Assembly (NCBI RefSeq): GCF_025352645.1
Contig: NZ_JANXSO010000126.1
Span: forward strand, 1 to 64,000
Direction: 5' to 3'
Origin: Iodobacter sp.
GTDB lineage: Bacteria; Pseudomonadota; Gammaproteobacteria; Burkholderiales; Chitinibacteraceae
Length of the DNA stretch: 64,000 nt
Position numbers and translations under genes: made by a program. This document shows positions 1 to 9,012 of the stretch, one piece after another (position 1 is the stretch's first letter; the number at the start of each line of letters is the position of its first letter). Under the pieces are notes generated by a model. That model worked only from the letters and a program-made list of their open reading frames with translations, was not told the origin of the DNA and ran no database searches.

Positions 1-9
1 ATCATGCGT

Positions 10-90
10 TTTTCGTAGGGTGCAAAACGCCGTAGGCGTTACGCACCAAAGGCTGGTGCGCAAGAAAGGTACTTGCACACCCTACGAAAA
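10..90. repeat. intergenic inverted repeat, GTAGGGTG family
   Basis: The outer arms TTTCGTAGGGTGCAA (11-25) and TTGCACACCCTACGAAA (73-89) are inverted copies differing by a two-base insertion. Inside are further complementary stretches (gcgttacgcacc and ggtgcgc). It lies downstream of the DUF4123 gene and could fold in the transcript. It resembles elements at 5770-5842, 7591-7622, 37662-37700 and 62964-62995. Confidence 0.7.
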
Positions 91-191
91 TCACCTGTTT
101 TTTCCTTTAAAAATGCGTGATAACTTATGTCGAACTACTTAACGTTCTCTTTTATTTAAAATCGAATAATCAATCATTTAAATGCTGTAAT

Positions 192-989
192 TTATTTCAA
201 GCCCACTTGCTGCTGTAAAAAAGGTTGGCGCTCTGTCTCTGACCATAAACCAGCTTGATCCGCCGCTAATTGAGCCGTCACCAATTTTTTCATCATATTT
301 TCCTGTGAATCTAAACCCAATAACTCTGGATACAGCATATCATTCTGCCGCCAAAGCTCTGCCTGATGCCACGCTGAAAGCAGATCCACCTGCTTTTGCT
401 CCAGCACCATTCCAGGATGCGGCCACACTAGGCTATTTTCTGCATAAAACGGCATGCTATTGTCGAAATACTGAGCATTGCTATCTCTATCTTGCCAATA
501 CCAAAATGGTGCCGCACTTAAAAGAAAAGCTTGCGCTTCTGAATTAAGCGCATCTGCAATCACTGCAAACAAACGAGAATCTGAAAATCGTAGAATGCCA
601 TTCTGACGCGCATCATCCCACTCCACCAAGGTGCATCGCTGTATATGCTCCGCAATAGATTCAAACGCCAAGCCGCCCAATAAAAATACCGGTTTTGTTT
701 TATTGAAAAGAGTGATTAATGCTTTATTAAGTAATGCCCCTGATGAAGCTAAAGGAAAACGCAACAATCTTGGGCCAATTTCTGCCGAATCAGCATGCTG
801 AGTTCCAGCAAGCACCATAAAATCATTGCTTGCATGATACTGGCGTTTTATTTTTTGTATTTCTCTCTCAGAAAAAAGAGCTTGCTCAAAAAGAACATCA
901 AAATACGCATAGCGATGATTTTCTGCTTGAAGTAAATCTGCCCATTGCGTTGGTGTGGCAGCAGTTAGTATTTGCTCGGCTTTTATCAT
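192..989 (-). CDS. DUF4123 protein, probable T6SS VgrG adaptor
   Basis: This 265-residue soluble protein carries a DUF4123 domain over roughly residues 20-145, with the start near YAYFDVLFEQALF and the family-like GPRLLRFPL stretch. DUF4123 proteins (Tap/TEC) act in the cytoplasm as chaperones that load a toxic effector onto a VgrG spike. The start overlaps the vgrG stop by four bases (ATGA), so the pair is translationally coupled. No effector gene follows before the left edge; it would be encoded further left. No catalytic motif is seen, as expected for an adaptor. The family call is by residue pattern and context, not by a profile search. Confidence 0.8.
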   Translation of the reverse strand: MIKAEQILTAATPTQWADLLQAENHRYAYFDVLFEQALFSEREIQKIKRQYHASNDFMVLAGTQHADSAEIGPRLLRFPLASSGALLNKALITLFNKTKPVFLLGGLAFESIAEHIQRCTLVEWDDARQNGILRFSDSRLFAVIADALNSEAQAFLLSAAPFWYWQDRDSNAQYFDNSMPFYAENSLVWPHPGMVLEQKQVDLLSAWHQAELWRQNDMLYPELLGLDSQENMMKKLVTAQLAADQAGLWSETERQPFLQQQVGLK

Positions 990-3631
990 TTTGCGGTGAC
1001 CAATGGATTACCTTGTTTAATGGCCGAAGCCAAACATTCTTTACAAACCGAATTAGGAAACTGCGGCAAAGGCGGGTTCATTTGCGCTGGCCCGCTCACA
1101 TCATGAGTCGCGCCTTTTATCGTGACCGTACCTGGGCAATGAATCTCGATATCGCCGCCCTTTAGCCGGATATAGCCGCCCCCAGCGGTGACCAGAATTT
1201 CGTCTTTGGCAACGACGTGGATGCTTTCCTTACAGGCGGTGATTTTTAAATCTTTATCGCCGGTAATTTCAATATCGTCACTTTGCGCTTGCAGCTGGAT
1301 TTTACCTTTGGCGGCGATCAGTTTTAGCGCAACTTTATCTTTCACCCCCGCAACAAACAGGCTGATGTGTGATCCCACGTTATGAATCCAGCGACGGCCG
1401 GAGGTTTGATTGCTGTCGCGCTGGGCGACCAGATCAAGGTTGGTACCGGCAGCAATCGTCTGGCTTTGCGGGCTGGTGATGGCTACGCCGTCTTCCCCGT
1501 GCAGTAGGATGATTTTTTGCTGGCCTGCTTGATCTTTGGATTTGCTTTTGCCGTCTTTATCGGTGTTGCTGCCCGCTTCAAAGCTTTTGCTAGCGTGCAC
1601 ATGGTGGTGCAGATGGCCGGTAGCGGCTTTGCTGCCTGCGCTGTTGTCTGGTTTAACCGTTTGATCGTCTTCGCCGGTTTCGATGGTATCGGCAAGTTGA
1701 TTGGTGGCCGTTTCGCCTAGGCTTTGGGCCAACGCTAAGGCCGATTCTAGCTGGCTTTGCGCGGTGCTGTGATCGAGTTGCTTGCCGCTAGCGCCGCTTT
1801 TAACTTCGGTGCTGATCAGCAGGCCATTGGCGCGAATTGCACCTTGCATATCACTGCGCAGCTCGAAACCTTCGCCGCGTGGCTCACCTTTTCCGTCGCT
1901 GCGGGGGTGGATCAGATAGCCAAGGTTGAGCTGGGTTTTGCCGTGCTCGCTGGATAATTTGGTGCGGACTTCGCTTTTTGTATCGTCAAACAGCAGCTCG
2001 CCGTATTGACCACCTTCATGCTCTTTGGTTTTGATACCGGATAATGTTTTGTTAGCAGGTAGAGCACCTGCGCCGCTGAATGCCGGCACAGGGTGGCTGC
2101 CGTTATAGACCACGCCAGTGATAATCGGGCGGTCAATATCGCCTTCGATAAAGCTCACCGTTACTTCTTGGCCGATGCGCGGGATAAATTGATGCCCAAA
2201 GCCTGCACCCGCCGATGGATAGGCGACGCGTATCCAGCAGGAGGATTTATCGTCTAGGTTTGCACCAAACTCAGGATGTTCTGCGGGGCGTTGCCAGTGG
2301 AACTGCACCTTAATTCGGCCTTGCTCGTCGGTATGCACTTCTGATCCGGCAGGGCCGACCACGGTGGCGGTTTGCAGGCCTCGGCTTTTGGGCCTGCTGT
2401 GCTCTGCATGGGCAAAATCGGGGATTATCGGCTGGCCGCGTCTTTGGGCGGTGAAATCGGCTTGATAGGGTTTGGCGGCAGTAGCGGCTAGCAGGCTGGG
2501 GGCAACTAGGCCTAGTTGCTGTGTTAAATCTGCTGGCAAATTATTATTGGCGGTGAATTTTAGTTCGGTCACGGCAAATTCGCGCTGCTCGGCAGCATCC
2601 CATTCGTGGGCGGGATGCTCTTCTAGCCGAAACCACTGCCCAGCTTGCAAGCTGCGCAATGCCCCAGAGCCAGCGAAGGACTTCTTTCGCCCGTCATGCG
2701 CTTGCTGGCGCAATTGTGCGTAGTGGCTTAAGCCCTCTGCATCACTGGCGTAATACAGTGCTTGTGGATCGTAATCTTCAAGGCTGGCTTGCAGCTGTTG
2801 CCCGCCATCGCCTTGGTCAATATGACTTTCATCAAAACTTTGGTTAGTTGTGGTGGCTTTGTAATCAAAGCTAGCCAAAGATACCGAGCTGCTGCCCACT
2901 TGCCGCTGAGTTGTCCATTCGGTAAGAGAATCTGACTCCTCCGTAGCGTCTTCCCTATGAAAGCGAACTTGCATTTCCTGCGCTTCTGGAAGCGCAAAGG
3001 CATCATCAAAGATCACCAGTTGTACTTGCGGGCTATCTCCAGCCAGATGCTCAAATCGCCACGAAAGCCCTTCCTCCGCCAATAAGCGGGTCATAAAATC
3101 GAAATCTGATTCTCGGTATTGTAAACAGTAAGATCGAGGCGCGTGCGTGCCAGAGAGTTTGAAATCTAGCGTTTGCACGGCGGCAAACACGGGGTTTTTG
3201 GTTTGATGCTCGGCTAAAACTTGTTTGATAATGTCGGAAACAGATAAATCCTGAAAAACACGTGAAGTGCGGCGGTAGCGGAGTAAGGCAAACGGGGATT
3301 CTACCGTCAGCGCATATTTAGCAAAGCCCCCATCAGAGCCAAGCAATTGTGCTTGGGAGATAACCCCGCAGCGCTCAATCTCTGCGCCATTGGCATCAGC
3401 CACAGATAAAACAATGGGTAAGCCAAGTAAGGATTTAAGCTCTAGAGCGCCATCGGGTGACAGGCAATCTATTTGGTAGCAGTAAGCTTGGTTAATCCCT
3501 TCGTGCCCCTCCACTCGCTGTGGCAGCAGCTGCTCTCCCCATACCCCCCCATCGCCAAGTTGCAGGGAAATAAGCCGTTGATTTTGTGAGAAAGCAGCGG
3601 CAAAGGAGGCGAGCAAATCTGTAGCGCTCAT
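986..3631 (-). CDS. vgrG: type VI secretion system tip protein VgrG
   Basis: This 881-residue protein has the VgrG layout: an N-terminal gp27-like base (about residues 10-370), a gp5-like OB fold (about 410-515, with SRGLQTATVVGP, DEQGRIKVQFHW and GSHP), then an extended DUF2345 beta-prism (about 700-850). Between the OB fold and DUF2345 is a low-complexity stretch with a His cluster (HLHHHVH) and many Lys/Ser. The protein ends in a Cys-x-x-Cys tail (VCKECLASAIKQG) rather than a recognisable toxin domain, so it probably delivers a separate cargo. VgrG trimers form the puncturing tip of the T6SS tube. No other T6SS genes are in the window, so this is an orphan vgrG island with its DUF4123 partner. 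Confidence 0.95.
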   Translation of the reverse strand: MSATDLLASFAAAFSQNQRLISLQLGDGGVWGEQLLPQRVEGHEGINQAYCYQIDCLSPDGALELKSLLGLPIVLSVADANGAEIERCGVISQAQLLGSDGGFAKYALTVESPFALLRYRRTSRVFQDLSVSDIIKQVLAEHQTKNPVFAAVQTLDFKLSGTHAPRSYCLQYRESDFDFMTRLLAEEGLSWRFEHLAGDSPQVQLVIFDDAFALPEAQEMQVRFHREDATEESDSLTEWTTQRQVGSSSVSLASFDYKATTTNQSFDESHIDQGDGGQQLQASLEDYDPQALYYASDAEGLSHYAQLRQQAHDGRKKSFAGSGALRSLQAGQWFRLEEHPAHEWDAAEQREFAVTELKFTANNNLPADLTQQLGLVAPSLLAATAAKPYQADFTAQRRGQPIIPDFAHAEHSRPKSRGLQTATVVGPAGSEVHTDEQGRIKVQFHWQRPAEHPEFGANLDDKSSCWIRVAYPSAGAGFGHQFIPRIGQEVTVSFIEGDIDRPIITGVVYNGSHPVPAFSGAGALPANKTLSGIKTKEHEGGQYGELLFDDTKSEVRTKLSSEHGKTQLNLGYLIHPRSDGKGEPRGEGFELRSDMQGAIRANGLLISTEVKSGASGKQLDHSTAQSQLESALALAQSLGETATNQLADTIETGEDDQTVKPDNSAGSKAATGHLHHHVHASKSFEAGSNTDKDGKSKSKDQAGQQKIILLHGEDGVAITSPQSQTIAAGTNLDLVAQRDSNQTSGRRWIHNVGSHISLFVAGVKDKVALKLIAAKGKIQLQAQSDDIEITGDKDLKITACKESIHVVAKDEILVTAGGGYIRLKGGDIEIHCPGTVTIKGATHDVSGPAQMNPPLPQFPNSVCKECLASAIKQGNPLVTAK

Positions 3632-3816
3632 ACGGGGTAATCCACTACTAAACTAAAATGCAACATTACATCAAACTTTACAATATCGCACTACATCATT
3701 ATTCTCAGGGCATATCACTGCAAGGTAAACTACCTATAGGCCATTTGACTAATCAGCATTGCATTGCTGCACTCAAAATAACTGGCCCAGCACTTCTAGC
3801 CCGAACACACACATCG

Positions 3817-4140
3817 TCAGTGCGTCTTTCTATTTGGGCATGCATCGCACACCTTCGTACACTCTATTTTGTCTAACGATTGGCTCAAGGCACAGACCGA
3901 GCGGCGGCAAGCTACAAAGCGTACGTTCTCTTCATGCGCTAAATCGCGATAAGCGCGCATCACATTGTGGCTTAGAAAATCAGTAAATAAGATTAATAGA
4001 TCTGCGCCTTTTAAGCTGGCAGGCTTGCGCTGGTGCGCTGCATTACGCCCTGAAACATGCTTATGCACCTTAATACCGTAGCTGGATAAAAGATCAGGAA
4101 TATTGCCCAGTACATCTGCGCCAACCAAATATGCATTCAT
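3817..4140 (-). CDS. DUF2325 protein, Fur-box controlled
   Basis: This 107-residue protein opens with the DUF2325 signature (MNAYLVGADVLGNIPDLL, later GADLLILFTDFLSHN). The family is small and cytosolic, with no established biochemical role. The C-terminus is Cys-rich (residues about 81-103: CRRSVCALSQ, then CTKVCDACPNR), which suggests metal or Fe-S binding; this is inference. A GAGG ribosome site sits seven bases before the ATG. A perfect Fur-type palindrome lies 43-57 bases upstream of the start, so iron probably represses it. It is divergent from pntAA. Confidence 0.75.
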   Translation of the reverse strand: MNAYLVGADVLGNIPDLLSSYGIKVHKHVSGRNAAHQRKPASLKGADLLILFTDFLSHNVMRAYRDLAHEENVRFVACRRSVCALSQSLDKIECTKVCDACPNRKTH

Positions 4141-4182
4141 GCTATTGCCTCGATAGAGTGGATGAATTGATTCTCCTATAAA

Positions 4183-4197
4183 TGATAATGATTATCA
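4183..4197. promoter_or_regulatory. Fur box (7-1-7 palindrome)
   Basis: TGATAATGATTATCA is a perfect 7-1-7 inverted repeat centred on base 4190. It matches the core of the Fur consensus GATAATGATAATCATTATC. It lies between the DUF2325 gene (start 4140, minus) and pntAA (start 4610, plus), close to the former, so the DUF2325 gene is the likelier target. Confidence 0.85.
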
Positions 4198-4609
4198 ATA
4201 GCATTTTTATTACAAGCCACATGTAAGCTTTAACTGCCAGCCGTGCAATAAGCAGCCCAATCACCCACAAAAAATAGATCCAAGATAAAAAAATGCAATA
4301 AATCATCTAAATACACGGTGTTTTTTTCATACATTCATTTGAAAATAAGCCTACAGCGGCCGCTAAAATCAAGTTACATCGTGCTATTTTCACCCCAGTA
4401 ATAAGGTAAACACATTATAAAAATAGATGCTCTATGGGGTGGATTCACACGAAATACAACACCTTCAAAGTAATTGAACACTTCACACGGCAAATTAATG
4501 TTGCACTGCGATAAGATCAAACTCGGTCTTATTTGACTCAGGCCAATATTCAAACTGACATAAACCTCCATTGTTTGCCCATTGCACTGATAACCATGAG
4601 GAAACAGAT
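4198..4609. other. divergent intergenic region before pntAA
   Basis: AT-rich DNA between the Fur box and pntAA. It should contain the pnt promoter, but I see no convincing -35/-10 pair and no coding region with a supporting ribosome site. Confidence 0.4.
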
Positions 4610-5773
4610 ATGTTGATTGCCATTCCCGCCGAAGTGCTGCCCGGGGAGTTCCGGGTTGCTGCGACGCCGGAGACAATAAAAAAACTGATTAAAGCAGGGC
4701 ATACGGTCAGAGTAGAGAGTAAGGCTGGCATCCATGCCGCCATCAGCGACGCCGCCTATACCGAGGCAGGTGCTGAAATAGCCAACAATACGGACGCGCT
4801 TTATCAGGGCGCGCAACTTATTTTAAAAGTCCGTGCGCCAGAAGCGCATGAACTGGCCCAGCTTCCTTTGCATGCTGCCCTTGTGGCCCTGTTTGATATT
4901 CATCGCTACCCCTACTTAGAAGCCCTCAGTAATAAACAAATCAGTGCTTACGCGCTGGAGCTGGTGCCACGGATTACCCGTGCCCAATCGATGGACGTTT
5001 TATCTTCGCAAGCCAATATTGCGGGCTATCGTGCAGTATTACTGGCAACGCAATACTATCCCCGCTTTATGCCGATGTTGATGACCGCTGCAGGGACGGT
5101 TAAACCAGCAAGGGTGTTGATTCTGGGTGCGGGCGTGGCTGGCTTACAAGCCATCGCTACCGCCAAGCGGCTCGGCGCAATTGTTGAGGTGTTTGACGTG
5201 CGCCCCGCCACGCGTGAGCAGGTAGAGTCCTTGGGCGGCAAGTTTATTGAAGTTGCACTTAGCGATGCTGAAAAAGCTGCGGCAGAAACCGCCGGTGGCT
5301 ATGCACGTGAGATGTCGGATGATTACAAGCTACGCCAAAGCGCATTAATTGATCAACAAGCCCGCCTTGCCGATATTATTATTAGTACGGCACAAATCCC
5401 AGGCAAAGCCGCGCCGGTGTTGATCCCTGAGGCCACGATTAAGGCCATGAAAGCAGGCTCGGTGATAATTGATCTAGCGGTAGATAGCGGCGGCAATTGC
5501 CCGCTATCCAAAGCCGGTGAAGTGGTGCATAGCAATAATGGCGTGATTATTGTCGGCCATGGCAATTTAGCTAGCCTGCTGGCTGCCGATGCATCCGCGC
5601 TTTATGCGCGCAATATGCTGACTTTCTTAAGCCTACTTCAAGATACCGAGGCTAAATACGCCCCGCATTTTGAGGATGAGATCATTAAAGCCACGCTTGT
5701 CTGCCATAAGGGCGATGCCTTGTTTGGCAAAAAAACCGAAGCAGCCCCAAGCCGCGCAGCAACCGTTATATAG
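4610..5773 (+). CDS. pntAA: NAD(P) transhydrogenase subunit alpha part 1
   Basis: This 387-residue soluble NAD(H)-binding subunit (domain I) belongs to the proton-translocating transhydrogenase, which couples the proton gradient to hydride transfer from NADH to NADP+. It has the alanine dehydrogenase/PNT N-terminal fold (MLIAIPAEVLPGEFRVAATP) and a Rossmann motif VLILGAGVAGLQAIATAKRL at about residues 166-185. It is shorter than the roughly 510-residue fused PntA of E. coli because the membrane part is a separate gene (pntAB). The start at 4610 is preferred because GAGGAA precedes it; a longer frame opening at 4571 has no family match. First gene of pntAA-pntAB-pntB. Confidence 0.95.
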   Translation: MLIAIPAEVLPGEFRVAATPETIKKLIKAGHTVRVESKAGIHAAISDAAYTEAGAEIANNTDALYQGAQLILKVRAPEAHELAQLPLHAALVALFDIHRYPYLEALSNKQISAYALELVPRITRAQSMDVLSSQANIAGYRAVLLATQYYPRFMPMLMTAAGTVKPARVLILGAGVAGLQAIATAKRLGAIVEVFDVRPATREQVESLGGKFIEVALSDAEKAAAETAGGYAREMSDDYKLRQSALIDQQARLADIIISTAQIPGKAAPVLIPEATIKAMKAGSVIIDLAVDSGGNCPLSKAGEVVHSNNGVIIVGHGNLASLLAADASALYARNMLTFLSLLQDTEAKYAPHFEDEIIKATLVCHKGDALFGKKTEAAPSRAATVI

Positions 5774-5842
5774 GGTAATTTTGTGCCCACACGTGGCAAA
5801 GCAGCCTATGCCGCGTGGGCACAAAGACGTACCCACCCTACA
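5770..5842. repeat. intergenic inverted repeat in the pnt operon
   Basis: TTGTGCCCAC (5781-5790) and GTGGGCACAA (5815-5824) are perfect inverted arms. The outer ends are TAGGGT and ACCCACCCTA, as in the GTAGGGTGGGCAC family. It occupies most of the 97-base spacer between pntAA and pntAB, so it would be transcribed and form a hairpin inside the operon mRNA. Confidence 0.8.
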
Positions 5843-5870
5843 TAACCTCAAAACATATATGGAGTAAGCA

Positions 5871-6221
5871 ATGTCGCTATCTTTAGCCGCCTCTGCCGTG
5901 GCAGAAGTCAGCAGCCATACGCTAAGCACGGATCCCTTTATTGGCAGCCTGACTATTTTTATTCTGGCAATTTTTGTTGGCTATCACGTGGTATGGAATG
6001 TCACCCCAGCCCTACACACACCACTGATGGCGGTAACTAACGCTATCAGCGGCATCATTATTGTTGGGGCGATGCTGCAAGTCGTGGATATCAACGCACA
6101 AGAAATCAGTATCACCAGCGTCTTAGGTGCCGTGGCTATTTTCCTTGCCAGTATTAATATCTTTGGTGGATTTTTAGTCACACAACGCATGTTGGCGATG
6201 TTTAAAAGGAAGGCAAAATAA
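5871..6221 (+). CDS. pntAB: NAD(P) transhydrogenase subunit alpha part 2
   Basis: This 116-residue inner-membrane subunit corresponds to the C-terminal membrane part of PntA. Three hydrophobic segments are visible at about residues 25-44, 52-72 and 82-104, with a basic tail (MFKRKAK). Together with the membrane half of PntB it forms the proton channel. GGAG lies eight bases before the ATG. The stop overlaps the pntB start (TAATG), so the two are translationally coupled. Length and sequence are typical of the split alpha-2 subunits of alpha- and betaproteobacteria. Confidence 0.93.
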   Translation: MSLSLAASAVAEVSSHTLSTDPFIGSLTIFILAIFVGYHVVWNVTPALHTPLMAVTNAISGIIIVGAMLQVVDINAQEISITSVLGAVAIFLASINIFGGFLVTQRMLAMFKRKAK

Positions 6222-7588
6222 TGCAGAACTTTACTTCCATTCTTTATCTGGTTTCTGCCGTGCTGTTTATCTTATCGCTCAAAGGGCTTTCATCGCCTTT
6301 ATCTGCCAGACGCGGTAATTTCTTTGGCATGATTGGGATGGCGATTGCCATTGCCACTTCGTTTTTTGTTGCCGATAAACCCGTAGTCTGGCTGATTTTA
6401 GCCGCCATGAGCGCAGGCGCTGTGGTTGGCGCTTACAGAGCGCGCACCGTAGCAATGACCTCCATGCCCGAGCTGGTTGCCGCCATGCATTCTTTGGTGG
6501 GTTTATCAGCAGTGCTGATTGCCATTGCCGCTATTTTTCATACTGGCGTGACCCACGGCAGTATGCAAAAAACCGAGCTATTTATCGGCGCTTTTATTGG
6601 TGCAATCACTTTTAGTGCATCGGTCATTGCCTACGGCAAGCTCTCTGGCAAATTTGGCGCAAGAGCCATTAATTTTAGAGGCCAACACGGTTTAAATTTA
6701 GTGCTGGCGCTGGCCATGCTGGGCTTTGGCGCTATTTATGTAGTGAGCGATAGCCAATCTTCTTTCTTGATTATGACGGCGATTGCGCTAGCGCTGGGTG
6801 TGCTGCTGATTATCCCCATTGGCGGAGCCGATATGCCGGTGGTGGTGTCTATGCTTAACTCTTACTCGGGCTGGGCAGCGGCGGGGATTGGTTTTACGCT
6901 GAATAACCCTGTGCTGATTATTGCTGGCGCTTGCGTTGGCGCATCAGGGGCGATTCTTTCCTACATTATGTGCAAAGCCATGAATCGCTCGATTCTTTCG
7001 GTGCTGCTCGGTGGCTTTGGGGCTGCAGTTGCCATTGCAGGCCCTGCTGGCTCGGCGCAAAAAAACTACCGTACGGGCAGTGCCGATGATGCAGCGTTTT
7101 TGATGGAAAACGCAGAAAGAGTGATTATTGTGCCGGGCTACGGCCTTGCCGTTTCCCGCGCTCAGCACGCACTGCAAGAGCTAAGCGATCTACTCACCGC
7201 CCGCGGCGTGGACGTGCGCTACGCCATTCACCCCGTAGCGGGCCGCATGCCAGGGCATATGAATGTGCTACTGGCTGAAGCCGAAGTACCTTACGATAAA
7301 GTGGTGGAGATGGAAGAAATCAATAGCGAATTCTCCACCGCCGACGTAGTACTAATTATTGGTGCCAACGACGTGGTCAACCCTGCCGCCAAAAACGACC
7401 CTAGCAGCCCCATTTACGGCATGCCAATTTTAGAAGCCTATAAGGCCAAAACCGTGATGGTGGTTAAACGCTCGATGAGTGCAGGTTATGCGGGGCTAGA
7501 TAATGATTTGTTCTATATGGATAGAACCATGATGGTATTTGGCGACGCTAAAAAGGTGGTGGAGAAGATGTTGCAGGCGGTGCATTAA
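6221..7588 (+). CDS. pntB: NAD(P) transhydrogenase subunit beta
   Basis: This 455-residue protein has an N-terminal multi-span membrane domain (about residues 1-270) and a C-terminal NADP(H)-binding domain III (about 285-455). Visible domain III signatures include VPGYGLAVSRAQHALQEL, HPVAGRMPGHMNVLLAEA and IGANDVVNPAAK. It works with PntAA and PntAB to make NADPH at the expense of the proton gradient. It is the last gene of the operon, followed by a GTAGGGTG-family repeat and a strong hairpin. Length and motifs match the family fully. Confidence 0.96.
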   Translation: MQNFTSILYLVSAVLFILSLKGLSSPLSARRGNFFGMIGMAIAIATSFFVADKPVVWLILAAMSAGAVVGAYRARTVAMTSMPELVAAMHSLVGLSAVLIAIAAIFHTGVTHGSMQKTELFIGAFIGAITFSASVIAYGKLSGKFGARAINFRGQHGLNLVLALAMLGFGAIYVVSDSQSSFLIMTAIALALGVLLIIPIGGADMPVVVSMLNSYSGWAAAGIGFTLNNPVLIIAGACVGASGAILSYIMCKAMNRSILSVLLGGFGAAVAIAGPAGSAQKNYRTGSADDAAFLMENAERVIIVPGYGLAVSRAQHALQELSDLLTARGVDVRYAIHPVAGRMPGHMNVLLAEAEVPYDKVVEMEEINSEFSTADVVLIIGANDVVNPAAKNDPSSPIYGMPILEAYKAKTVMVVKRSMSAGYAGLDNDLFYMDRTMMVFGDAKKVVEKMLQAVH

Positions 7589-7590
7589 AA

Positions 7591-7622
7591 TATGTAGGGT
7601 GGGCACGCCTTTGTGCCCACGC
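7591..7622. repeat. GTAGGGTGGGCAC-family inverted repeat
   Basis: GTAGGGTGGGCAC (7594-7606) is followed by TTGTGCCCACGC (7611-7622); GTGGGCAC and GTGCCCAC form a short-loop hairpin just after pntB. It shares its arms with the repeat between pntAA and pntAB. Confidence 0.75.
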
Positions 7623-7649
7623 AGCATAATCAAGCTAATTACCCCAGCA

Positions 7650-7686
7650 AAAAAATGGCCCAAAAATCATCTGGGCCATTTTTATT
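7650..7686. terminator. bidirectional terminator between pntB and the symporter gene
   Basis: AAAAATGGCCCA (7651-7662) and TGGGCCATTTTT (7672-7683) form a 12-bp perfect stem with a 9-base loop, A-tract on the left and T-tract on the right. It suits convergent pntB (plus) and the DAACS symporter gene (minus). Confidence 0.85.
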
Positions 7687-7701
7687 ACAACCATCAAACC
7701 A

Positions 7702-9012
7702 TCAAACGGTCACTGGTTTATCCAAAATTGGCGCGGGCTGCGCCTCTACTTTGGGCTCTAGCTCATCAGGCAACACATCACGCTCTTCGCCCAGCTCGTT
7801 TTCCCACTTACAAACCACCCCTGTCGCCACGGCATTGCCAAGTACATTGGTGGCAGAGCGGCCCATATCTAAGAAATGATCCACGCCTAAAATCAGCAAT
7901 AGCCCTGCTTCTGGAATATTAAACTGCGATAGCGTAGCGGCAATTACCACTAAAGATGCACGTGGTACGCCCGCCATACCTTTTGATGTCAGCATCAAAA
8001 TCAGCAGCATCATGATTTTTTGCATCAAGGTCAACTCAATGCCGTAAGCCTGCGCAATAAACAAGGTGGCAAATGTGCAATACATCATCGAGCCATCAAG
8101 GTTAAACGAGTAACCAATTGGCAATACAAAGCTGGAAATCTTCTTATTGCAGCCAAACTTCTCTAGCTGCTCTAAGGTTTGCGGATAAGCCGCCTCGCTG
8201 CTGGCCGTGGTAAAGGCCAGCAATACCGCCCCACGAATCCGGCGCAGCAAAGAAAACACCCGCGTTCTTAAAAATATAAAACCCAGCAAGGTAATCACAC
8301 ACCACAGCATAAAGATGCTGAGATAAAAGCTCGCCACAAACTTGCCATACACCGCCAGTACGTCAATCCCTTCTTTAGCAATCACCGCCGCCATCGCAGC
8401 AAACACGGCAACTGGCGCAAAATTCATAATGTAGGTGGTGATTTTCAGCATGACATGGGCCACCATATCAATCACATCCACCAAAGGGGCAACCCGTTTA
8501 CCCAGCGCCGCACCTGCCACGCCAAAGAAAATCGAAAACACCACAATCTGTAGAATCTCATTCTTAGCCATCGCATCAAAAATGCTACTTGGGAATGCGT
8601 GGTGCAAAAAGTCTTTCAGATTCATCGCGGTTTTAACCACACCGCTGTCTGTACCCACGGCGGGTAATGGCAGATTTAAACCCACACCCGGCTCAAGAAT
8701 GGTCACCATCACCAAGCCCAATACGAGGGACGTGAGCGACATAAACATAAACCAGCCCATGGTTTTAAGACCAATCCGGCCAATTGCGCCGCTATCCCCC
8801 ATTCTGGCGATCCCTACCACTAAGGTAGAGAAAACCAGCGGTGCAATAATCATTTTGATTAAACGTAAGAAAATATCGCTGAGTAGCGATATATAAGAAG
8901 CAAAAGAAGCCAGCGAAGCAGAGTTATCTGCATATTGGTTCACGGCATAGCCACAGATAATACCCAGCACCATAGCTAGGATAATATATAAAGTTAAATT
9001 TTTAGACTGCAT
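7702..9012 (-). CDS. dicarboxylate/amino acid:cation symporter (DAACS family)
   Basis: This 436-residue inner-membrane protein belongs to the DctA/GltP family of sodium- or proton-coupled symporters. Family regions visible are KMIIAPLVFSTLVVGIARMG near residue 52, AFTTASSEAAYPQTLEQLEKFG (serine-rich loop, about 262-283), LPIGYSFNLDGSMMYCTFA (about 292-310) and the C-terminal VDHFLDMGRSATNVLGNAVA. The last resembles the substrate-binding region of DctA and GltP. The substrate (C4-dicarboxylate or glutamate) cannot be fixed by eye. I chose the ATG at 9012; an upstream ATG would add 18 residues not matching the family. It is monocistronic, ending at the shared terminator. Confidence 0.88.
   Translation of the reverse strand: MQSKNLTLYIILAMVLGIICGYAVNQYADNSASLASFASYISLLSDIFLRLIKMIIAPLVFSTLVVGIARMGDSGAIGRIGLKTMGWFMFMSLTSLVLGLVMVTILEPGVGLNLPLPAVGTDSGVVKTAMNLKDFLHHAFPSSIFDAMAKNEILQIVVFSIFFGVAGAALGKRVAPLVDVIDMVAHVMLKITTYIMNFAPVAVFAAMAAVIAKEGIDVLAVYGKFVASFYLSIFMLWCVITLLGFIFLRTRVFSLLRRIRGAVLLAFTTASSEAAYPQTLEQLEKFGCNKKISSFVLPIGYSFNLDGSMMYCTFATLFIAQAYGIELTLMQKIMMLLILMLTSKGMAGVPRASLVVIAATLSQFNIPEAGLLLILGVDHFLDMGRSATNVLGNAVATGVVCKWENELGEERDVLPDELEPKVEAQPAPILDKPVTV

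Noticed and set aside
7539..7922. Plus-strand frame crossing the pntB end and the terminator
   Set aside because: Passes through the repeat and terminator and into the antisense of the symporter gene; no family match.
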